Source: Verrucomicrobiota bacterium (GTDB lineage Bacteria; Verrucomicrobiota; Verrucomicrobiia; Limisphaerales; AV2). Taken from it: a stretch of 7,659 nt of DNA. How positions within the stretch are numbered: position 1 is the first letter of the stretch; each line of letters starts with the position of its first letter. The DNA lies in assembly GCA_003219675.1 (NCBI GenBank), contig QHPW01000205.1:1-7659 (forward strand), written 5' to 3'. Below are positions 1 to 7,659 of this stretch, piece after piece. The notes beneath the pieces were generated by a model. The model was not told where the DNA came from, did no database searches, and was given only the letters and a program-made list of their open reading frames with translations. The position numbers and the translations under genes were made by a program.

Positions 1-19
1 GACATCGCAGCGCGATGTC
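1..19. repeat. Short perfect palindromic repeat at the window edge
   Basis: An 8-bp arm (gacatcgc, 1-8) is followed by a 3-base loop (agc) and its exact reverse complement (gcgatgtc, 12-19). It is probably the edge of a dispersed intergenic palindrome that continues upstream of the window. An ATG at 15-17 opens the long reading frame of the downstream gene, but it lies inside this repeat and is unlikely to be a real start. Confidence 0.55.
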
Positions 20-119
20 CCTACCAAAGTCAGGTTCATGGAGAGCTTCACCCAGACTGTACTACCGCCCCTTTCCCGTTCGCTTGCCTTTCTTCTGTCC
101 CTGCGGGATACTGCGTTTC

Positions 120-1034
120 GTGAATAACCTCACGGTCACCCAACTGACCGACCAGCTCCTGGCCTCTTACGCCCGCGTCGGCGGCATCAACCACCTGGAC
201 GGAAAAAATCTGCCCTCGAGGACCAGGATCGCCGCGATCACGGCGGATTTGCTCCGCCTGCTCTTTCCCGGTTTTTTCGACGACAAATTGATCCACTCTT
301 CCGAGCTCAAGGTCGAGACCGCCACGCTCATGGATTCGGTCCGGGAACGGCTCGAAGACGAAATCTACAAAAGCCTCGAATACGCCCCGCCGCCGGAGGT
401 GAAAAAAAAGGAACTGCGTCCGATGGCGCGGAGTTTCACGGGCGATTTTCTGACGAGCCTGCCGCTCGTTCGCGAATTGTTGCAAACGGACGTCGAAGCG
501 GCCTACAGCAGCGACCCGGCGGCGTTGAGCAGAGAAGAGGTCATTGTCGCCTATCCGTTCGTCGAGACCATCGCGGTGCAGCGGCTGGCCCATGAGCTTT
601 ACCGCAAGCATATCGTGCTCATCCCGCGCATCATGACCGAATGGGCCCACGGCCGCACCGGCATGGACCTGCACCCCGGCGCACAGATCGGCACGCATTT
701 CTTCGTCGATCACTGCACCGGCACGGTCGTGGGCGAAACGACGACCCTCGGTAACCACGTCAAAATGTATCAGGGCGTCGGTCTGGTGGCGCGTTCGCTC
801 GCCGGCGGCCAGATGTTGCGCGGCCAGAAGCGCCATCCGACCGTCGAGGACCACGTGACGATCTATGCCGGAGCGACGATCATGGGGGGCGACACGGTGG
901 TGGGCGAAGGCAGCACCATTGGGGCGAACGTGTTTTTAACCCACAGCATCCCGGCCAATTCGCTGGTGATTTACGAGGATGTGCAGATCAAAGTGCTGAA
1001 CAAACTGGCGCGCCCGGTGGATTTTCAAATTTAG
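120..1034 (+). CDS. cysE: Serine O-acetyltransferase (CysE/EpsC type)
   Basis: Transfers an acetyl group from acetyl-CoA to L-serine to give O-acetylserine, the first committed step of cysteine synthesis in the cytoplasm. From the GTG at 120 the protein has 304 residues: a helical N-terminal part to about residue 170, then a left-handed beta-helix of hexapeptide repeats. The family signature is clear: MDLHPGAQIG with Asp183, then DHCTGTVVGET with His198, which match the catalytic Asp and His of E. coli CysE, and QKRHP with His239 in the acetyl-CoA/serine region. The N-terminal part is longer than in E. coli CysE, as in EpsC-type enzymes. The frame is open back to an ATG at 15, but that ATG lies in a palindrome and the encoded stretch is Pro/Arg-rich with no family character. 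GTG at 120 has a weak GGGA at 105-108. No cysK lies beside it. The family is certain; the start is less so. Confidence 0.93.
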   Translation: MNNLTVTQLTDQLLASYARVGGINHLDGKNLPSRTRIAAITADLLRLLFPGFFDDKLIHSSELKVETATLMDSVRERLEDEIYKSLEYAPPPEVKKKELRPMARSFTGDFLTSLPLVRELLQTDVEAAYSSDPAALSREEVIVAYPFVETIAVQRLAHELYRKHIVLIPRIMTEWAHGRTGMDLHPGAQIGTHFFVDHCTGTVVGETTTLGNHVKMYQGVGLVARSLAGGQMLRGQKRHPTVEDHVTIYAGATIMGGDTVVGEGSTIGANVFLTHSIPANSLVIYEDVQIKVLNKLARPVDFQI

Positions 1035-1090
1035 TCGCAAGGGCTTGTGAGCGTGGCGTCGAACTCTTGGAACGACCGGTAAACAAAGCC

Positions 1091-1975
1091 CTATCCTTTC
1101 ACCTTGCGGGTACATCGTTCCTGCAGCCACAAAACGTCGCGGTTATTCGGCGAGGCGACATTCAACTGAAGCGACTGGCCTGACTTGAGATTGGGTGTGG
1201 TACGGGAGTCCTGCCATTTTTTTATTTCGCTATGCCCGTCGGCGAAGGAAAAGCCGCCAGCGCGGTTGTGGTAGCTGGCCGGATAATCGACGATTTTCTG
1301 CAATTGAGGCTGGTCCGGATATCCCTGCATGAGCGTGACCCAATAACCGTCGTTGATGCTGTCCTCCCGCTCGTCCAAAAGAACCCAAGTCATGGTTGGC
1401 CCCGGATCAAGCATCTCGCTGAACTTGGTGTAAACCCGCCAGGGCCCGCCGGCGTCCCAGTAGCCTGCCAGGTTCTTCAAATCATCACCGTTGCCACCCA
1501 CCCAGTTGTTCATGGACATGCTGCGCACCCGCGGTTTCTTGCTTCCGCGGTCAACGCTTTTGTCCGCCGGGCACTTGAAAATGGCGGCGTTTTTGCCCGA
1601 GTAGGCAGCCAAAGGGGAGTACTCCGTCAAGTACAAGAGATTTGTGTTTGCACCTGCGGGATTGCCTGAAGTCGCAATGTCAAGAATTCCCTGAACCCAC
1701 GCCTGGTATTGTCTGGGGCTTCCGGGACTCATATAGGCGTAAGGAACACGATCGATGTTATCGTCCGCATACATCCGCCACGCCAGGGCCAGTTGCTTGT
1801 GATTGTTCATGCACATAATGCCGTGGGCCTTGGTCTTGGCCTTGGCCAACGCGGGCAACAGCAGCCCCGCCAGAATCGCGATGATGGCAATGACCACGAG
1901 CAGTTCGATCAGGGTGAAGGCGCCGAATTGTTTCGCGATTGGGCGTCGGAACGTGAGTGAATTCTGATTATGCAT
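1091..1975 (-). CDS. Prepilin-like protein with N-terminal methylation motif and H-X9-DG C-terminus
   Basis: A 294-residue protein of the type II secretion/type IV pseudopilin-like group that is greatly expanded in Planctomycetes and Verrucomicrobia. Residues 1-18 form a basic leader. Then comes AFTLIELLVVIAIIAILAG (19-37), the prepilin peptidase and methylation segment with the conserved Glu24, which also serves as the membrane helix. Later features typical of the family are KCPAD in the middle and the H-X9-DG motif (His236, Asp246-Gly247) near the C-terminus. The residue before FTLIE is Ala19 rather than the usual Gly; Gly18 lies one position further back. The ATG at 1975 is preceded by GAAAGG six bases upstream, a good ribosome binding site. 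It is convergent with cysE, with 56 bases between their stops, and no other pilus gene is nearby. These proteins are presumed surface or periplasmic; no specific role is known. Confidence 0.92.
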   Translation of the reverse strand: MHNQNSLTFRRPIAKQFGAFTLIELLVVIAIIAILAGLLLPALAKAKTKAHGIMCMNNHKQLALAWRMYADDNIDRVPYAYMSPGSPRQYQAWVQGILDIATSGNPAGANTNLLYLTEYSPLAAYSGKNAAIFKCPADKSVDRGSKKPRVRSMSMNNWVGGNGDDLKNLAGYWDAGGPWRVYTKFSEMLDPGPTMTWVLLDEREDSINDGYWVTLMQGYPDQPQLQKIVDYPASYHNRAGGFSFADGHSEIKKWQDSRTTPNLKSGQSLQLNVASPNNRDVLWLQERCTRKVKG

Positions 1976-2007
1976 GATCTGCCTTTCAAAAGTTGTCGGG
2001 CTAATAC

Positions 2008-2039
2008 ATAATAGCTACCTCAAAAGGTTGAAAATACAA
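2008..2039 (-). promoter_or_regulatory. Weak promoter candidate for the prepilin-like gene
   Basis: On the minus strand a TATTAT (2013-2008) resembles a -10 box. Upstream are TTTTCA (2034-2029, 15-base spacer) and TTGTAT (2039-2034, 20-base spacer). Neither spacer is ideal, so only the A+T-rich character and the position about 33 bases before the start codon support the call. Confidence 0.25.
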
Positions 2040-2131
2040 GTCCAGTCTTGGCCCCACTGTCCCGCCTTGAAAGTCCAGCGCGGGCGAACTCCAATCCCAA
2101 AAGATCGGAAGCGTATCGGGACCATGAACCG

Positions 2132-2205
2132 GGTGGGGCGAGACTCCGTCGAGCCCTGATTCTCTGTTGTTGGGAGATCAGGACTCGACGGAGTCTCGCC
2201 CCACC
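2132..2205. repeat. Long inverted repeat, 29-bp arms
   Basis: The arms 2132-2160 and 2177-2205 are reverse complements with one mismatch (C2154 against A2183) around a 16-base loop. The arm starts ggtggggcgagactccgtcg. Transcribed from either strand it would fold into a very stable hairpin. No T-run follows on either side, so it does not look like a simple intrinsic terminator. It resembles the dispersed palindromes common between genes in Verrucomicrobia, but copy number cannot be seen here. Confidence 0.85.
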
Positions 2206-2222
2206 GCAGCGGCCAGCAGCCC

Positions 2223-2293
2223 TAAACTGCGTAGCAGCCGACGTAAGGAGGCTCTGTCAGAACTGAGCCTTACGTCGGCTGCTACGCAGTTTA
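2223..2293. repeat. Long perfect inverted repeat, 26-bp arms
   Basis: The arms 2223-2248 and 2268-2293 are perfect reverse complements (starting taaactgcgtagcagccgac) around a 19-base loop that can itself pair weakly. The repeat begins 17 bases after the previous inverted repeat and is unrelated to it in sequence. It ends 20 bases from the stop of the minus-strand cytochrome-WD40 gene, so it could block or end transcription there, though no T-run is present. Confidence 0.87.
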
Positions 2294-2313
2294 TGGTTTA
2301 AACCAATCGCCGG

Positions 2314-2850
2314 TCATTCACGGGTCGAGGCCCGAACCGTTTCTCCAGCGGCAGGATAGCCCGGCGCGGCGATGAACGCGGCCAGCGACTGCCCATCCTC
2401 GAGATTCCAAACGCGCACTTCGCCGTCATAGCTGCCGCTGGCCAGGCGTTTTGATTTTCCGTCAACCGCGAGCGAATAAACCCAGTCGTTATGGCCGGCC
2501 AAGGTTCGAAGTAGTTCTCTTTTGTCCGCGGAATGTTGCCGGATTTTTTTGTCGGCCGAACAACTCAAAATCCAATTCCCGCTTACGAGCAGTTTGAAAA
2601 TGTCATCGTCGAAGCCTCCAATCTGGCCGGCTTCCTTCCCTTCCTTTGCGTCCCAGACGTGAATTTTTTTGTCGCGCCCGGCGGAGTAAACCCGCTGGCC
2701 GTCCCCGCTGAACGCCACCGCAAACACCGGCCCTTGATGACCGGTGTAGCTCGTTTCCAAATCGCCCGTCTTTGCGTCGTAAACCCGAGCGGTGCGGTCG
2801 CGGCTGGCCGAGGCGAGGCGCGTTCCATCGCCGCTCCAGGCAATCGACAT
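2314..2850 (-). CDS. 3' piece of broken gene: WD40 blades 4-7
   Basis: This is the C-terminal remnant in the shifted frame. It starts at or just before the ATG at 2850 (MSIAWSGDG) and covers four blades ending in VYDAKTG, VWDAKEG, QHSADKR and VWNLEDG, plus a short tail. It has no signal peptide of its own and no visible ribosome binding site, so it is unlikely to be a separate gene. The open frame extends upstream to 3009, but that extension is antisense-like Arg/Gly-rich sequence with no blade pattern. It is listed only to show where the true second half lies. Confidence 0.4.
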   Translation of the reverse strand: MSIAWSGDGTRLASASRDRTARVYDAKTGDLETSYTGHQGPVFAVAFSGDGQRVYSAGRDKKIHVWDAKEGKEAGQIGGFDDDIFKLLVSGNWILSCSADKKIRQHSADKRELLRTLAGHNDWVYSLAVDGKSKRLASGSYDGEVRVWNLEDGQSLAAFIAAPGYPAAGETVRASTRE

Positions 2851-3659
2851 GACCCGACGTCGTAAACGCGAAGGGAATTGTCCGCGCCACCCGCCGCAAG
2901 GCGAGAGCCGTCCGGACTGAAGCTCACGGTGAGGGCGGTATCGGGCATGGCCCCGAGGACCCTCACGCGCGCGCCGTTGGTTGGATTGAAGACAGCCACC
3001 TCGCCCCATTGACCGGGCGACCCGCCGGCCGCGGCGAGCAACGCACCGTCCGGACTGTAATCGAGGCTGTGGGTTCGTTGCGCGACATTCTTGATCCGGC
3101 GCAGAAGTGTGCCCTCATTCGGGTTCCAAATGGTGATTTCGTGGTAGCCGCCGGCGGCCAACTCCGTGCCGTCCGGATTGAAAGCCAGCGCCAGGATGGG
3201 CACTGGATGGTGATAACTTGAGGGAGGCTCCGGATGCGGCGCTCTCGGAATGAGTGTGACCAGAGGAGCCTTGGGGTCCGGGCCGTCGAATTTCGCGCCG
3301 GCGTTAATCCACTGCTCAATCAGCGAAATCTGGGCGGCGGGAAGCGGGTCGTCTTTCTGCGGCATGCGGTCGTCTTCGTCCCGGGCGGTGAGACGGCGGA
3401 AAAGCTCGCTTTGCGCGGGTTGTCCCGGCACGACCGACGCGGATTTGCTTTCGCCGCCTTTCATCAAAAACTCGAAGGTGTCGAGGCGGAACCGGCCTTT
3501 GGACTTCTCCGGGCCGTGGCAAGCAACGCATTTTTTCGTCAGAATCGGCGCGATGTCCTTGCTAAAGCCGGCCGCCGCCGCGGTTTCGCCTTGCTGTGCA
3601 GACACAGAAAGCGAATGAAATAAAAGTGCAGCCAGAATCGCGCACGCTTCGATCTTCAT
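2583..3659 (-). CDS. 5' piece of broken gene: signal peptide, PSCyt1 heme domain, WD40 blades 1-3
   Basis: This is the frame a gene finder would call for the N-terminal part of the broken gene. Residues 1-268 are genuine: signal peptide, CVACH cytochrome domain, and blades whose repeats carry NPDG, SPDG and SPDG turns. After residue 268 (about position 2856) the frame is wrong, and the remaining 90 or so residues to the stop at 2583 are out-of-frame sequence rich in Arg, Ala and Pro. If expressed, the product would be an exported heme protein with less than half a propeller and a nonsense tail, so it would probably not fold as a closed ring. Confidence 0.5.
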   Translation of the reverse strand: MKIEACAILAALLFHSLSVSAQQGETAAAAGFSKDIAPILTKKCVACHGPEKSKGRFRLDTFEFLMKGGESKSASVVPGQPAQSELFRRLTARDEDDRMPQKDDPLPAAQISLIEQWINAGAKFDGPDPKAPLVTLIPRAPHPEPPSSYHHPVPILALAFNPDGTELAAGGYHEITIWNPNEGTLLRRIKNVAQRTHSLDYSPDGALLAAAGGSPGQWGEVAVFNPTNGARVRVLGAMPDTALTVSFSPDGSRLAAGGADNSLRVYDVGSCRLPGAAMERASPRPAATAPLGFTTQRRAIWKRATPVIKGRCLRWRSAGTASGFTPPGATKKFTSGTQRKGRKPARLEASTMTFSNCS

Positions 3660-3783
3660 CGGTTGCGACAAAATTCCAGAAGGCCGCAAAACCCGCCAGT
3701 AAATTTTTGGCGTTCCCAAGCCGCCGAATTTTTATGAAGAAAACGGCAATAAAACCGGTTAGATTGTCGTCAACCATGAAGTC

Positions 3784-6141
<2,358 letters not shown>

Positions 6142-6215
6142 GGTGCGACACTTTCCAGCGTATTGAAGCGTTCGTATGACTACAAGCATGGTAGGTTTGG
6201 AGGCCAGATTTTTTG

Positions 6216-6272
6216 ACCGCGGACCACGCGCAATACGCGGATCCTTTTCGTGTATTTGGCGTGGTTCGCGGT
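6216..6272. repeat. Imperfect inverted repeat, 24-bp arms
   Basis: Arms 6216-6239 and 6249-6272 pair over 24 positions with two G-T wobbles and one two-base internal mismatch (6230-6231 against 6257-6258), around a 9-base loop (gatcctttt). The outer 14 pairs are nearly unbroken. The right arm complement reads accgcgaaccacgccaaata, a type of sequence I associate with dispersed intergenic elements in Verrucomicrobia; that link is from memory. Confidence 0.75.
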
Positions 6273-6308
6273 TACAGTTCGGAGCGAGATCATGAATAGA
6301 CCAGGCAG

Positions 6309-6381
6309 GCACGAGAGGCTGTGGGCAAAAACTCGGTGGCAGCGCAGTGTTGGCCCTCTGGAACCGACGCACGAGAGGCTG
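6309..6381. repeat. Pair of 13-bp direct repeats
   Basis: The sequence gcacgagaggctg occurs at 6309-6321 and again at 6369-6381, exactly 60 bases apart start to start. The 47 bases between have no coding character. They could be the edges of a small inserted or duplicated unit, or a chance remnant of repeat turnover. Confidence 0.5.
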
Positions 6382-6406
6382 ATGTGACGATGTGACGCAC
6401 GTATTC

Positions 6407-6461
6407 CCCTCATCCGGCCTGAAGCCGCCTTCTCCCATCGGATGGGGAGACAGAGTGAGGG
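6407..6461. repeat. Imperfect palindromic element with catc/gatggggaga core
   Basis: Outer arms ccctca (6407-6412) and tgaggg (6456-6461) are exact complements. Inside, tctcccatc (6431-6439) faces gatggggaga (6441-6450), complementary except for one extra G. The element resembles widespread bacterial intergenic repeats of the ccctcatccggcc/tctccc-ggatggggaga kind (recollection, not a search). Confidence 0.5.
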
Positions 6462-6493
6462 TCTTCGGAAATCTTGCGAGATGCAGCCGAGGT

Positions 6494-6517
6494 GCGCCCG
6501 TTTGAAAAAAACGGCGC
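6494..6517. repeat. Short hairpin repeat, copy 1
   Basis: The sequence gcgcccgtttg, an A-run and cggcgc folds as gcgc-cgttt against aaacg-gcgc with one bulged C. This copy has seven A residues in the run. The same element recurs at 6631-6652, and the two copies bracket the larger inverted repeat at 6523-6597. Confidence 0.7.
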
Positions 6518-6522
6518 ATCTT

Positions 6523-6597
6523 GCGGAGCGCCGGTCTCCGATCCGGCACGTATTCAAAAGCCCTCGAAATGCGCCGGATCGGAGATCGGCGCTCCGC
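6523..6597. repeat. Inverted repeat, 27-bp arms, inside the hairpin pair
   Basis: Arms 6523-6549 and 6571-6597 are reverse complements over 27 bases with two mismatches, around a 21-base loop. The left arm starts gcggagcgccggtctccgat. The structure is very GC-rich and would fold strongly in RNA or single-stranded DNA. It begins 5 bases after hairpin copy 1. Confidence 0.83.
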
Positions 6598-6630
6598 GGT
6601 GCCAGTCGAGCCGGGGGCAGTTGTCAAGGA

Positions 6631-6652
6631 GCGCCCGTTTGAAAAACGGCGC
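6631..6652. repeat. Short hairpin repeat, copy 2
   Basis: Same sequence and orientation as the element at 6494-6517, but with five A residues in the run instead of seven, leaving a 3-base loop. It ends 56 bases before the start codon of the DUF1552 gene. Confidence 0.7.
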
Positions 6653-6679
6653 TTGTGTTTGAAGTTTTTCCGGGATAAT
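6653..6679 (+). promoter_or_regulatory. Possible promoter for the DUF1552 gene
   Basis: GATAAT (6674-6679) is one base from the TATAAT consensus. TTGTGT (6653-6658) shares only the TTG of a -35 box, with a short 15-base spacer. The position, 29 bases before the start codon and just after the last hairpin, is reasonable. A promoter here would make the DUF1552 gene independent of the upstream DUF1592 gene. Confidence 0.3.
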
Positions 6680-6708
6680 CTCGTCAGTTAACCGGCAAAA
6701 AAGAACTT

Positions 6709-7659
6709 ATGCACAGGACCTGGCAAATTCCACGACGGACCTTCTTGAAAGGGTTGGGAACAGTTATTGCCCTGCCAATGCTTGAAGCCATGCTGCCGCC
6801 AGCGAAATTGCTGGCCGCAGGCGCAACCGAAGCCGACAGATCCTTCCCGCGCCGCATGGCCTTCATTTACATTCCGAACGGCGCGAACATGGAGGACTGG
6901 ACGCCGAAGACCGTCGGAGCCGATTATGAATTGCCTTACATCCTCCAGCCGATGGAAACGCTCAAGAAGGATTTCCAGGTCATCAGCGGTCTGGCGCACG
7001 ACAAGGCCCGTCCGCACGGCGACGGGCCCGGCGACCACGCCCGGGCCTCCGCCACCTTCCTCACCGGCTGTCAGGCGCGCAAGACCAAGGGCGCGGATAT
7101 CAAGGCCGGCGTTTCGGTGGACCAGATTGCCGCTGAAAAAGTCGGCAGATTCACGCGCCTGCCCTCGCTCGAATTGAGCTGTGACAAGGGCCGCATCGCC
7201 GGCGAATGCGATTCGGGCTACAGTTGCGCCTATCAGTTCAATCTCTCCTGGAAAACCGAATCGACGCCGATGCCGCCGGAGGTTGATCCGCGCCTGGTCT
7301 TCGACCGGCTTTTCTCCAACGGCATCGAAGGGGAAACCGAAGAGAACCGCGCAAAACGCGATCTCTACAACAAGAGCATCCTCGACTTCGTGACCGAAGA
7401 CGCCAGCCGGTTGAAGTCGAAACTCGGCTATACCGACCGGCACAAACTCGACGAATATCTCACCGCCGTTCGCGAACTGGAGCAGCGCATCCAACAGGCC
7501 GAGAAATTCGCCGCGTCGCAGCCGGATTTTGCCAGGCCGACAGGGATTCCGAAGCAGTATGAACAGCACTTGCGGTTGATGTATGACATGATGGCGCTGG
7601 CGTTCCAAAGCGACACCACCCGCGTCGCCACCTTCATCACCGCGCACGATGGCGACGAC
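6709..7659 (+). CDS. DUF1552 (HXXSHH family) Tat-exported protein, 3' end outside window
   Basis: The first 317 codons are visible and open to the window edge; I estimate the family at about 450 residues, so the C-terminal third is missing. The start MHRTWQIPRRTFLKGLGT carries a twin-arginine signal (Arg9-Arg10, then TFLK), with a hydrophobic stretch to about residue 29 and possible cleavage near residues 36-39. Family landmarks are RRMAFIYIPNGANMEDWTP (about 50-68), the SGLAHDKARPHGDGPGDHARASATFLTG region with its His-rich turn, and LPSLELSCDKG. The family is named for a conserved HXXSHH motif, which lies beyond the last base shown (HDGDD is the end). Substrate and reaction are unknown. DUF1552 genes normally sit directly after DUF1592 genes, as here apart from the long repeat-filled gap. 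The ribosome binding site is weak, with only an A-rich AAAAAAGAA before the ATG. Confidence 0.94.
   Translation, partial: MHRTWQIPRRTFLKGLGTVIALPMLEAMLPPAKLLAAGATEADRSFPRRMAFIYIPNGANMEDWTPKTVGADYELPYILQPMETLKKDFQVISGLAHDKARPHGDGPGDHARASATFLTGCQARKTKGADIKAGVSVDQIAAEKVGRFTRLPSLELSCDKGRIAGECDSGYSCAYQFNLSWKTESTPMPPEVDPRLVFDRLFSNGIEGETEENRAKRDLYNKSILDFVTEDASRLKSKLGYTDRHKLDEYLTAVRELEQRIQQAEKFAASQPDFARPTGIPKQYEQHLRLMYDMMALAFQSDTTRVATFITAHDGDD

Larger units (their letters stand above)
1976..2313. other. Gene-free stretch with promoter candidate and two inverted repeats
   Basis: This 338-base space lies between the 5' end of the prepilin-like gene and the 3' end of the cytochrome-WD40 gene, both on the minus strand. 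The part nearest the prepilin gene (about 2001-2040) is A+T-rich and is the likely promoter. The rest is GC-rich and dominated by two long inverted repeats (2132-2205 and 2223-2293), followed by a 10-bp palindrome, ggtttaaacc, at 2295-2304. The short open frames here read through repeat sequence and have no protein character. Confidence 0.7.
2314..3659 (-). pseudogene. Secreted PSCyt1 cytochrome c fused to WD40 beta-propeller, frameshifted
   Basis: Reading minus, ATG at 3659 opens a signal peptide (MKIEACAILAALLFHSLSVS, cleavage near Ala21). A Planctomycete cytochrome c domain (PSCyt1, about residues 31-125) follows, with heme motif CVACH (Cys44, Cys47, His48) and probable distal ligand Met99 in DRMP. 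Then come WD40 blades 1-3 (about 152-268). At 2853-2856 the frame changes by -1, and blades 4-7 continue in the new frame to the TGA at 2314-2316. Together they make exactly seven blades, about 448 residues. Every intact linker between blades is 16 residues; the one at the break has one codon plus two bases, so about 43 bases are missing. The gene is divergent from the DUF1592 gene. An upstream TTG at 3719 is possible, but ATG at 3659 gives a clean signal peptide. A sequencing or assembly error is the main alternative to true decay. Confidence 0.85.
6142..6708. other. Gene-free stretch of stacked repeats between DUF1592 and DUF1552 genes
   Basis: This 567-base space holds, in order: a 24-bp imperfect hairpin (6216-6272), a 13-bp direct repeat pair (6309-6321 and 6369-6381), a ccctca/tgaggg-bounded element (6407-6461), and a nested block of three hairpins (6494-6652). 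A possible promoter and the start of the DUF1552 gene follow. Frames crossing it (for example minus 6180-6557) read from one repeat into the next and show no protein-like pattern, so I see no gene here. Confidence 0.75.

Noticed and set aside
15..119. Upstream extension of the serine acetyltransferase from the ATG at 15
   Set aside because: The ATG lies inside a palindromic repeat, and the extra 35 residues (many Pro, Arg, Phe, Cys) do not resemble the family N-terminus. The GTG at 120 is preferred.
1040..1092. Possible terminator stem agggctt/aagccct between the convergent genes
   Set aside because: Only seven base pairs with a loop of about 39 bases and no T-run on either strand; too weak to call.
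2847..2858. Programmed -1 frameshift in the cytochrome-WD40 gene
   Set aside because: No X-XXY-YYZ slippery heptamer is present at the junction, and the missing 15 or so residues of linker cannot be restored by a ribosomal shift.
6180..6557. Minus-strand open frame of 125 codons in the gap between DUF1592 and DUF1552
   Set aside because: It reads through at least three separate repeat elements one after another. The protein has no consistent character, so it is most likely spurious.
6407..6652. CRISPR array
   Set aside because: The repeats here are palindromes of different sequence and length without regular spacers, and no cas gene is present.
6688..7647. Minus-strand open frame of 319 codons
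   Set aside because: Fully antisense to the DUF1552 gene, whose family motifs are clear on the plus strand.

Overview
The window reads as GC-rich chromosomal DNA from a member of the Planctomycetes-Verrucomicrobia-Chlamydiae group, most likely a verrucomicrobium of the Pedosphaera/Limisphaerales type. Three things point there: the Planctomycete-specific cytochrome families (PSCyt1, PSCyt3) with PSD2-PSD5 and DUF1552, a prepilin-like protein with an H-X9-DG C-terminus, and intergenic spaces packed with long GC-rich inverted repeats. The lineage is inferred from gene content only.

Layout. Positions 1-19 hold a small palindromic repeat. Positions 120-1034 (+) encode a serine O-acetyltransferase (CysE/EpsC type), convergent with a prepilin-like H-X9-DG protein at 1091-1975 (-). 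A gene-free stretch (1976-2313) carries the putative promoter of the prepilin gene and two long hairpin repeats. A secreted PSCyt1 cytochrome fused to a seven-bladed WD40 propeller lies at 2314-3659 (-) and is broken by a frameshift. Divergent from it, 3784-6141 (+) encodes a 785-residue di-heme DUF1592-family protein. A 567-base gene-free stretch (6142-6708) full of stacked inverted repeats follows. A Tat-exported DUF1552 protein starts at 6709 (+) and runs off the window end.

How the genes relate. DUF1592 and DUF1552 genes are habitual neighbours in Planctomycetes and Verrucomicrobia and are thought to act together outside the cytoplasm; the reaction is unknown. The divergent PSCyt1-WD40 protein has the same type of N-terminal heme domain and probably belonged to the same periplasmic module. 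The serine acetyltransferase (cysteine synthesis) and the prepilin-like protein look unrelated to it.

Main points of interest. (1) The propeller gene lacks almost exactly one blade linker. All five other linkers are 16 residues long, whereas this one has one residue plus two bases, which implies a 43-base deletion that shifts the frame. (2) The DUF1592-DUF1552 pair is split by a repeat array in which two copies of a short hairpin bracket a 27-bp inverted repeat. (3) Several other long inverted repeats fill every sizeable intergenic space. I found no RNA gene, CRISPR array, transposase or attachment site.
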